Origin: CAZMCT01 sp964564785 | GTDB taxonomy: Bacteria; Planctomycetota; Phycisphaerae; UBA1845; Fen-1342 | Assembly (NCBI GenBank): GCA_964564785.1 | Contig: CAZMCT010000074.1 | Span: 1 to 20,060 of the forward strand | Direction of reading: 5' to 3' | DNA length: 20,060 bases | Shown here: positions 15,315 to 20,060 of the stretch, piece after piece | How positions within the stretch are numbered: position 1 is the first letter of the stretch | How the letters are laid out: every line of letters starts with the position of its first letter | The notes under the pieces: generated by a model | What the model saw: the letters and a program-made list of their open reading frames with translations, nothing else | Databases searched by the model: none | Told to the model about the DNA's origin: nothing | Made by a program: the position numbers and the translations under genes

Positions 15315-16223
15315 ATGCGAAGCAACGGCAAGCTGAAGGTCGGGCTGGCCATCCTGGCCACGCTCACGGTGGTCGATTCCGCGCTGGCGTACTACAACCC
15401 GGCAACGGGGCGGTTCCTGAGCCGCGATCCGATTGGGGAACCGGGAGCGATGATGCTCCAAGCGGTCGCCGCGCGTGCCGGCACCGGGTTCATCCCGCGT
15501 GATCCGACGAGCGCAGGAAACGACCACGTATACGCATTCGTCCGGAATTCACCGCCTAATCTCGTCGATCCAGCTGGCCAACTGCCTATCGAGCTGATCA
15601 ACGAAGGTCTTCGGTGGGCCACGGTCTTCCTCTGCCCGTTCCCGCCCGCTCCGACGAATCCACCCGTTACGGGTGATGGGTGGCAGCGGCCGCCGGACAT
15701 CGACGTATGGAATCCGTGGCTGCGGTGGGTGATAGCCCGGAGGGGGGATGCTTACTATATCTCGCCGAATTCCGCATTCGGGAGGTACGTGCTTGGGCTC
15801 AAGGCAACGGCGAACCTAGAGAGCACTGCAAACGCCAACATAGGACGGGACCTTGTCTCTCACTGCGACTGCGGCAGCGGGAGTTGCGACGCAAAGGAGG
15901 TTTTCATCTCGGGCCACGATGCCTTGCACGCGAATGCCGGCTACGATGAGTGGCAGGGGGGAGATTGGGGCCCCGGGACGATCTGGGCATTCGGGATGAT
16001 CAACGGCATCCACATGAACTACTCGGCGAAGTGCAACATCCGTAACTGCTGCACACACTGCAAGGCGACCTGCCTGATTGACTACGATGTGTTTGATTCG
16101 TTCCACTTTGACATCAACCCGTTCGCGCGCGGGCCGTTGCATGAGCGCGGGCTGACTGCATACTGGTGGCACGTCGTCTATCAGAAAGTGAAGCAGTTTG
16201 TGGTGCCATGCCCCAAGGGCTGA
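15315..16223 (+). CDS. Secreted RHS-core-only protein with a Cys-rich C-terminal domain
   Basis: The 302-residue product has a signal peptide (1-25, cleavage after SALA). The mature protein starts at once with the RHS-associated core motif YYNPATGRFLSRDPIGEPG (26-44), then GFIPRDPTS and HVYAFVRNSPPNLVDPAGQ (71-89). No YD-repeat shell precedes it. Residues about 90-302 form a variable domain with clustered cysteines (HCDCGSGSC, CNIRNCCTHCKATC) and FDSFHFDINPF; I do not recognise its activity. The ATG at 15315 has AAGGGG upstream. GC is visibly lower than in the operons (35 of 60 bases at 15721-15780, against 39 of 60 at 9241-9300 in coaD), suggesting acquisition. A small membrane protein gene follows after 1 nt. 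By analogy with RHS toxins it could be an effector, but that is unproven. Confidence 0.75.
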   Translation: MRSNGKLKVGLAILATLTVVDSALAYYNPATGRFLSRDPIGEPGAMMLQAVAARAGTGFIPRDPTSAGNDHVYAFVRNSPPNLVDPAGQLPIELINEGLRWATVFLCPFPPAPTNPPVTGDGWQRPPDIDVWNPWLRWVIARRGDAYYISPNSAFGRYVLGLKATANLESTANANIGRDLVSHCDCGSGSCDAKEVFISGHDALHANAGYDEWQGGDWGPGTIWAFGMINGIHMNYSAKCNIRNCCTHCKATCLIDYDVFDSFHFDINPFARGPLHERGLTAYWWHVVYQKVKQFVVPCPKG

Positions 16224-16224
16224 C

Positions 16225-16713
16225 ATGCGTAAGGCGGTATACTGGGCGGTGACGGTCGTAATTGCGCTTGTCCTAGTGGGTTTGAGTCGGTCCGACTACC
16301 ACATTCCCACGGGCGGGCAGTTTGCTTTGTTCGGCAATAACGAAGGCGACGGCTCAGTATTCCTGGCGTACCGGGGGTCTCGGCTAGTTGACAAGGTCAT
16401 TGCCTATCGCGCTCAAGACGGCTTTGTGGTCGGCGAGTCAGGGCAGGGGCTCTTCATCGCTCGTCCGGACGGCACCGTGCAGACCTTTACATCGCGAGAT
16501 GAATGGACGCCCCGTGTTGCGAGCGAGATTCCCGGCTTCGACCAGCGTCTCAGCGCCCCGTCTAGGTTTGACGACCCGATCTGGCGCCTCCTGGCAGGCG
16601 GAACTGCGGTGGGGCTAGTCATCTGGCTCGTGATTGGGCTGTGGTTCAAGGGCAGGGCCTCAGCACGCCACACGCGGGCATCCTCGGGGGGCGAGCCCGC
16701 TGCCGTGGTCTAG
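16225..16713 (+). CDS. Small two-TM membrane protein paired with the RHS-core gene
   Basis: The 162-residue product has a hydrophobic segment at about 5-20 (VYWAVTVVIALVLVGL), an extracytoplasmic region of about 100 residues (FALFGNNEGDGSVFLAYRGS and later), and a second membrane segment (about 125-146, LLAGGTAVGLVIWLVIGLWF) followed by a short basic tail. I recognise no family. The ATG starts 1 nt after the RHS-core gene's stop, so the two are almost certainly co-transcribed and coupled. An immunity or accessory role for the RHS-core protein is a guess from position and topology. It ends in TAG. The 156 nt downstream hold nothing I can assign. Confidence 0.65.
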   Translation: MRKAVYWAVTVVIALVLVGLSRSDYHIPTGGQFALFGNNEGDGSVFLAYRGSRLVDKVIAYRAQDGFVVGESGQGLFIARPDGTVQTFTSRDEWTPRVASEIPGFDQRLSAPSRFDDPIWRLLAGGTAVGLVIWLVIGLWFKGRASARHTRASSGGEPAAVV

Positions 16714-16869
16714 GCTGGTTTGGACTCGTCGGTCAGGTGCTGCACCACATCTGGAACCTCGCCTTAACCGCAGGTGAACGGGTTGATGTGCATGGTCCGC
16801 GGGTTTCCGACGGCGCGGACTAAAACACCCGTCTCGCCCCCAGGCGACTGCCGACCCCCATGATTCTGA

Positions 16870-17154
16870 TCACTTCACCGCCCGCACCCCGCCCCGCCCC
16901 CATGTGAACGGAATCGCCTTCTGACGGGTAAACCCGGCGTCGGCGGGGTCCCAGACCATCTCGAACTCGACCGAGCACTCGCGCAGCGTGGGCGCCGTCG
17001 CCCGCCAGCCGCTGTTCGCCCGCGTGGTCACGTCGGCTTCACCCGCTTCGAGGTTCAGCGTGACGTTGCGGACGTTGGTCATTTCCGTGTTGGCGGGGCC
17101 GCCGGCCGCGCCGTAGTACAGCTTGGCGTTCATCCCCAGAACGAAGTTCGGCAT
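16870..17154 (-). CDS. Phage tail tube-like protein, probably truncated
   Basis: The 94-residue product begins MPNFVLGMNAKLYYGAAGG, followed by NVTLNLEAGEADVTTRANSG and a VEFEMVWDPADAGFT segment. This looks like the N-terminal two thirds of phage tail proteins that occur in planctomycete genomes. After AGFT the sequence diverges to a short tail (RQKAIPFTWGRGG and a few residues), so the protein is probably cut short. GGAGG lies 8 nt upstream of the ATG. It follows the 17184-17426 gene on the same strand, as in a phage structural operon. The family call rests on recalled sequence patterns, not a search. Confidence 0.5.
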   Translation of the reverse strand: MPNFVLGMNAKLYYGAAGGPANTEMTNVRNVTLNLEAGEADVTTRANSGWRATAPTLRECSVEFEMVWDPADAGFTRQKAIPFTWGRGGVRAVK

Positions 17155-17183
17155 GTTTCAGTCCTCCATGACTGCTTGACGCG

Positions 17184-17426
17184 CTACGTCAGTCCGAGCT
17201 CGATCACCGTGCCGGCCGTGGCGCGCAGGTAGACCGTCTAGCCATATGACGGGCCGAGCATGACCATCGAGTCGGCCGGGATCGTCAGCTTGGCGGTCCC
17301 GCCGGTTACGTCGCGGACCTCCACGTTCGCCGCGAGCGGATGCACGACCAGCGTCGCGCCGCGCGGCACCTCGACGGCCTGGTCGGAGCCCGTCGCGGTC
17401 AGCGGTTCCAGTGCCTTGAAGTTCAT
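17184..17426 (-). pseudogene. Small phage-like gene interrupted by one amber codon
   Basis: The frame starts MNFKALEPLTATGSDQAVEV with AAGGAG upstream, and runs 62 codons to a TAG at 17238-17240 after MLGPSYG. The same frame continues without a break as TVYLRATAGTVIELGLT to a second TAG at 17184-17186. The downstream part reads as a natural beta-rich C-terminus. The simplest reading is an 80-codon gene with a single nonsense mutation, perhaps TGG to TAG. If the TAG is genuine the product is 62 residues. The function is unknown. The ATG overlaps the TGA (17423-17425) of the upstream frame. Confidence 0.5.
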
Positions 17427-17713
17427 GGGCCACTCCTTGGGTTGCAGGGGCACGACCGGCGGCGTGTGCAGCAGCACGTGCAGCCCGCCTGCGTGGCCCG
17501 CAGGCCCGAGCCGCTGTACACGACCGCGCCGACCAGCGCCGCATCGACCTCGGCCTTCGTCCAGGGTTTGCCGGTCGCTGGCGACGTGCGGCTGAACACG
17601 AACACCGTGTCGTAGGTCGGACCGGGTGTAAAGTTCGCGGTCGCGAGCTCCGCCGCCCCGACCCGCAACACGGCCCGGCCGCTGCCGCCGGAGTTGTTCC
17701 GCCAGCACAGTGC
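17423..17713 (-). pseudogene. C-terminal fragment of a phage fibre-like or LamG-like protein
   Basis: The frame contains FTPGPTYDTVFVFSRTSPAT, GKPWTKAEVDAALVGAVVYS and GSGLRATQ. This resembles the end of large phage-associated beta-sandwich proteins (pattern xxNPATGxxWTxAEVxAL). Upstream of about 17713 the frame loses this character. Near 17490 a better C-terminus (GLHVLLHTPPVVP) appears in another frame, suggesting a one-base indel. It is therefore a fragment at both ends. The family resemblance is from memory and should be treated as tentative. Confidence 0.4.
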
Positions 17714-17725
17714 CCCGGCCGCTAC

Positions 17726-17920
17726 ATGAACGTGGGATCGCTGCGACGCTCCGTCGCCGCGGCGGTCTTGGCGGCTCGGCCCGCGGCGATGTTCGAGCTG
17801 TTCGGCGAGAACATGCGAATCCAACTTGCGACCGACGAGGCCTGCGACGATCCCTGCTGCGCCGAGGGCAAGCCGCACCTAGCCGATGGTGACGTGCAGG
17901 CGATCAATGTCTTCAATTGA
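17726..17920 (+). CDS. Small hypothetical protein or gene fragment
   Basis: A 64-residue frame (MNVGSLRRSVAAAVLAARPA, MFELFGENMRIQLATDEACD, ending DVQAINVFN) with strongly GC-biased third codon positions, which argues for coding. It has no clear ribosome binding site, and its first part overlaps the minus-strand phage fragment area, so it may be the 3' end of a lost gene. The Cys-rich DEACDDPCCAEGK may be a metal-binding stretch. No family is recognised. Confidence 0.3.
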   Translation: MNVGSLRRSVAAAVLAARPAAMFELFGENMRIQLATDEACDDPCCAEGKPHLADGDVQAINVFN

Positions 17921-17945
17921 CTCGCTCGGGCGGTTGTGGTCCAAT
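17917..17945 (+). promoter_or_regulatory. Predicted promoter of the lectin-like gene
   Basis: TTGACT (17917-17922) and TCCAAT (17940-17945) are separated by 17 nt, about 120 nt upstream of the lectin start codon at 18065. Confidence 0.4.
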
Positions 17946-18064
17946 AGAGGTGTCTCGTCGCACGTCGACGCCTGTGGCCAGGGAAAGCAATGCGAGCTCA
18001 CATCCCGGCGGTGTTGCCGGCGAATGTGCCCGTAGCAGGGTGGGGACAGATGAGGAGGTCGATC

Positions 18065-18682
18065 ATGTCAACTCGACGTCTGGTACTCGCGGCGGCGGGC
18101 TTCGCGATCGGTGCTGCGCAGGGCGCGCCTGTGCAATGGCAGACCGGACTTGGCGGAAATGGACATTGGTACGAGTTCGTCGAATCATACTTCGGGACGT
18201 GGGACGCGGCGCGCGATGCGGCGGCGGCGTCCGTGCTCGAAGTGAGCCCCGGCGTCTTCAAGACGGGCGCGCTCGCGTCAATCACTTCGGACGCGGAGAA
18301 TAACTGGTTGGTCGCGCACGTCTACCCGCCGGTGCCGGTCGGGTGGAACTACGCCAAGGTCTGGCTGGGTGGCTACCAGGATCCGAGCGATCCGGGTTAC
18401 TCGGAGCCGGCCGGCGGCTGGAAATGGGTCGCGCCGGCGGGCGAGAGCCCCGAACCCTAGTCCTACGCGAACTGGTACTTCGGAGAACCGAACGGCCAGC
18501 CAGGTGAGGACTACCTCGAGGCGTTCCTGCACTTGGGCGGCGCATGGAACGATATCGACATCGCCGGGGGCGCGCCGAACTCCTGGACTATCGGCTGGAT
18601 CACCGAGTGGGTTCCCGAACCCGGCGCCGTCGTGCTGTTGCTGGTCAGCGGCGCGCTCCTGCGCCCGCGTATTCGAGGGTGA
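18065..18682 (+). pseudogene. PEP-CTERM C-type-lectin-like protein interrupted by an amber codon
   Basis: The ATG at 18065 has a perfect AGGAGG at 18053-18058. The product begins with a signal peptide (MSTRRLVLAAAGFAIGAAQG), followed by a C-type-lectin-like fold (WDAARDAAAA, LASITSDAENNWLV, KVWLGGYQDPSDPGY). A TAG interrupts it at 18458-18460, in the phrase ESPEP*SYANWYFGEPN. The same frame then continues with the second half of the lectin domain (DYLEAFLHLGGAWNDIDIAG) and a clear PEP-CTERM sorting tail (VPEPGAVVLLLVSGALL plus RPRIRG) to a TGA at 18680-18682. Lectin homologues usually have an aromatic residue just before SYxNW, so TGG to TAG is a likely change. Unbroken, the 205-codon gene would encode an exosortase substrate at the cell surface. 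A sequencing error would restore it. Confidence 0.8.
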
Positions 18683-18730
18683 CGGGCGCGCCGTGCAACC
18701 CGCGGCCCGCGCCAACGGCCACCGCACCGA

Positions 18731-19079
18731 CTTCTCGTACCAGCCGCGAAGCTTGTCGGCCGGGTACGTGGCGGCGTTCCGCTTGAGCTTGTCCGTCACC
18801 GCTTCGGAGAGGTCGACATCCAGCGCGTTCGATAGCGCAAGCAAGTAGCAGGCAATGTGAGCGACCTCGTCGCGAATCGCCGCTCGGCGCTGCTCATCGG
18901 TAAGTGGGGCGGGCAAGTCTTCGTTTCGCACCGACTGGAAGTGCTTCATCAGCGCGGCCGTTTCGATCGCCAGCGACATCGATAGGCTTCGCGTCGTGGA
19001 ACTTGCGCCACTCGCGTGCATCGACGAATTGACGAATCACACAGCGCAGGGCGGCAACGGTCGAGGATGTGTTGGGTAC
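18731..19079 (-). pseudogene. Frameshifted MazG-like nucleotide pyrophosphohydrolase
   Basis: MazG-like enzymes (dCTPase type) hydrolyse nucleoside triphosphates to monophosphates. One frame gives TVAALRCVIRQFVDAREWRK then FHDAK. A second frame continues LSMSLAIETAALMKHFQSVR, RDEVAHIACYLLALSNALDV and DLSEAVTDKLKRNAATYPAD. Together these match the family, with the EVAHI helix normally providing metal-binding acids. The expected KNLS joint shows a loss of two bases near 18986. Neither a good start nor a stop of its own is visible, and the second frame runs on antisense to the lectin gene. Limits are approximate. Confidence 0.7.
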
Positions 19080-19093
19080 AGCTTGCTCCCAGG

Positions 19094-19312
19094 CTACGCC
19101 AAGGTTCCAGACCGCCAGGATGGTAGCGGCAGCTCGGCGCGCGGCGCCGTGCCAGTCGCCCGGGGCTGCCATAGTCCGCCTTTTCGCGCGACCGGGTCGC
19201 ATGCAGTCGGGTCCTCGCCCGCTGGGAAGGAGTCGAACCAGATATGTCTACACCCAGCAAACTGACCCTGATTCCTGACGACGGCGTCGGCGATCTCGTT
19301 GATCGTGCTCAT
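19094..19312 (-). CDS. Small phage-like hypothetical protein
   Basis: A 72-residue frame starting MSTINEIADAVVRNQGQFAG and CRHIWFDSFPAGEDPT. The ATG (19312) overlaps the stop of the coiled-coil gene (ATGA), typical of compact phage operons. The second half (KGGLWQPRATGTAPRAELPL) is low in complexity and may be out of the original frame. No family is recognised. Confidence 0.4.
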   Translation of the reverse strand: MSTINEIADAVVRNQGQFAGCRHIWFDSFPAGEDPTACDPVARKGGLWQPRATGTAPRAELPLPSWRSGTLA

Positions 19313-19545
19313 GGCCCAGGCCTCCCTGCGCGCCCGTCCGGCGCGCCGTTGTAGCGGCCCTCCAAGTACGACACACGCCGCTCGATGGCCTGGTACTCGG
19401 TGCGCAGCGCCCGGGCCTCGACGATCAGTTCGTCCAGCCGTCTCTCGACGTGGTCGAGCTTGGCCGTGACAACGCCCCATTGGACGGTGAACGCCAGCAC
19501 CGCGAGCAGCGCGGTCAGGGCGACGCCCGCCCAGCGCGACCAGCT
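19309..19545 (-). CDS. Small TM plus coiled-coil protein, phage-like, 5' end uncertain
   Basis: The frame shows one membrane segment (WAGVALTALLAVLAFTVQWG) and then a heptad-rich coiled coil (AKLDHVERRLDELIVEARAL, EYQAIERRVSYLEGRYNG). This layout is common among phage lysis-accessory or virion-linked small proteins; no exact family is recognised. The frame stays open up to 19650, but upstream of about 19545 it overlaps the start of another gene (19591) in a different frame, so its own start seems lost or is a non-ATG codon. Its stop overlaps the next gene's ATG. Confidence 0.5.
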   Translation of the reverse strand, partial: SWSRWAGVALTALLAVLAFTVQWGVVTAKLDHVERRLDELIVEARALRTEYQAIERRVSYLEGRYNGAPDGRAGRPGP

Positions 19546-19591
19546 CGTTCGTGTCGCCCGCCTCGAAACCCGCGAACCACTGGATCGGCAT
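19532..19591 (-). pseudogene. First 20 codons of a phage fibre-like gene
   Basis: MPIQWFAGFEAGDTNELVAL starts at 19591 with GGAGG 8 nt upstream, a strong translation start. The sequence resembles the N-terminus of large phage-associated beta-sandwich proteins (pattern MxIQxFxGFExGD). After about 20 codons the frame loses protein-like character, while the coiled-coil gene takes over in another frame. It looks like a truncated 5' end. The family call is from memory. Confidence 0.4.
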
Positions 19592-19613
19592 CGCTGCCGC
19601 CTCCAGAGCCCTG

Positions 19614-19660
19614 AGGCTTGAGACCTGAGGGCCGAGGCCTCAAGCCTCACGCCTCAAGCC
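19614..19660. repeat. Palindromic CTCAAGCCT repeat (family E, copy 2)
   Basis: AGGCTTGAG (19614-19622) is the inverted partner of CTCAAGCCT (19639-19647), and GCCTCAAGCC recurs at 19651-19660. The motif matches copy 1 at 14641-14680. The stop codon of the minus-strand frame at 19654-19878 lies inside the repeat. Confidence 0.7.
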
Positions 19661-19878
19661 TTCTTCTGGTGCTCCCACCGTTCGTTGTCGAAGGGGCACT
19701 CTTTCACCCGTGTCAGCACGACGCCTCGGATGGTGCCGTTGTCCTCGCAGTCCACCCACAGCCAGTCCGGCGCCAGCAGTTCCGCATCGACGAACGTCGC
19801 TCGCACGGCCGCAACATGTTGTGTGAGGCCGATTACACGCTTCCTTGACGCACCCGTCGCCGCTGCGACAATGCACAC
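19654..19878 (-). CDS. Hypothetical 74-residue protein
   Basis: The frame starts at a GTG (19878) without a clear ribosome binding site and reads SRKRVIGLTQHVAAVRATFV, LLAPDWLWVDCEDNGTIRGV and VKECPFDNERWEHQKKA. The middle and end look protein-like. It lies in line with the small phage-like genes on the same strand, and its stop is within repeat E2. Its 5' part overlaps a predicted plus-strand promoter, so either the start lies inside or the gene is a fragment. No function is recognised. Confidence 0.35.
   Translation of the reverse strand: MCIVAAATGASRKRVIGLTQHVAAVRATFVDAELLAPDWLWVDCEDNGTIRGVVLTRVKECPFDNERWEHQKKA
19845..19872 (+). promoter_or_regulatory. Predicted promoter of the small ORF at 19894
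   Basis: TTGACG (19845-19850) and GACAAT (19867-19872) are separated by 16 nt. A GGGAGGG ribosome binding site follows at 19881-19887. Confidence 0.45.
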
Positions 19879-19893
19879 GAGGGAGGGACACCA

Positions 19894-20055
19894 ATGGCTC
19901 AGAGCGTCAAATCACGAAAACGCCAGTCAGCAGCCGAGCAGCGACCAACTCAGCAGGATAGCGTCACACCGCACCGCGCCACTCCGGCCCGCTGGCTAGG
20001 CGTGGTGTTATTACCGGGAGCACTAAACATTGAACATGTCTACCCTGCCGCGTAG
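19894..20055 (+). CDS. Small basic protein, 53 residues
   Basis: The ATG at 19894 has GGAGG about 7 nt upstream and a plausible promoter 22 nt before it. The product starts MAQSVKSRKRQSAAEQRPTQ and ends LNIEHVYPAA, with a short hydrophobic stretch (WLGVVLLPGAL) near the end. Third-position bias is weak and no family is recognised. It may be a small real gene or the remains of one. Confidence 0.35.
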   Translation: MAQSVKSRKRQSAAEQRPTQQDSVTPHRATPARWLGVVLLPGALNIEHVYPAA

Positions 20056-20060
20056 CGGAC

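Noticed and set aside
16776..16789. 14-nt match to the dockerin coding region (14715-14728), suggesting a second dockerin remnant
   Set aside because: Too short. The surrounding frame lacks the GDxNxDG pattern.
17990..18064. Upstream start (17990) for the lectin gene
   Set aside because: The ATG at 18065 has a perfect AGGAGG at the right distance and is followed directly by the signal peptide.
17184..18460. TAG reassigned as a sense codon (phage-type alternative code)
   Set aside because: TAG is used as the natural stop in PPK2, nrnA and the gene at 16225, and also ends the continued frame at 17184. Point mutations are simpler.

Overview
The window looks like a high-GC planctomycete chromosome, most likely class Phycisphaerae. 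The pointers are a dockerin-like tail, a PEP-CTERM C-type lectin, an RHS-core-only secreted protein, a DUF4159/squalene-cyclase-like exported protein, a Ser/Thr kinase with a DMG motif, and several families of short palindromic repeats between genes. The taxonomic call is an inference from gene families.

Layout. (1) 192-2685, minus strand: imuA-imuB, the accessory cassette of mutagenic translesion synthesis, read from a good sigma-70-like promoter at 2838-2866. imuB carries two in-frame blocks of repeat DNA. dnaE2, its usual partner, is not in the window. (2) 3393-4540: a hotdog thioesterase (minus) diverges from a flavin-reductase-like protein (plus). A ~100-bp inverted-repeat element begins directly after the stop codon of each. 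(3) 4735-6566: class-3 lipase then PPK2 polyphosphate kinase, probably one operon. (4) 6721-10717: sat, nrnA-like DHH phosphoesterase, coaD and a membrane-anchored metallophosphoesterase. This is a tight plus-strand operon with an ATGA overlap at sat/nrnA, a GTGA overlap at coaD/phosphoesterase, and a promoter at 6651-6680. (5) 10732-14413: a large exported DUF4159 protein (minus) diverges from a membrane-anchored Ser/Thr kinase (plus).

(6) From 14414 to the right edge the character changes to accessory DNA with degraded genes. It holds palindromic repeats, the orphan 3' end of a dockerin-tailed surface protein, and a secreted RHS-core protein of visibly lower GC followed after 1 nt by a two-TM membrane protein. 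Then come phage-derived tail or fibre pieces, a PEP-CTERM lectin gene broken by one amber codon, a frameshifted MazG-like gene, more small phage-like genes, and a small plus-strand ORF with promoter and Shine-Dalgarno.

The most unusual signal is the behaviour of the repeats. At least five families recur, several in or near gene 3' ends. Two copies of family B start exactly at a stop codon. imuB has absorbed two unrelated repeat blocks in frame, both in what look like variable loops. The second item of interest is the compact RHS-tip/membrane-protein pair. No tRNA, rRNA or CRISPR array was seen.
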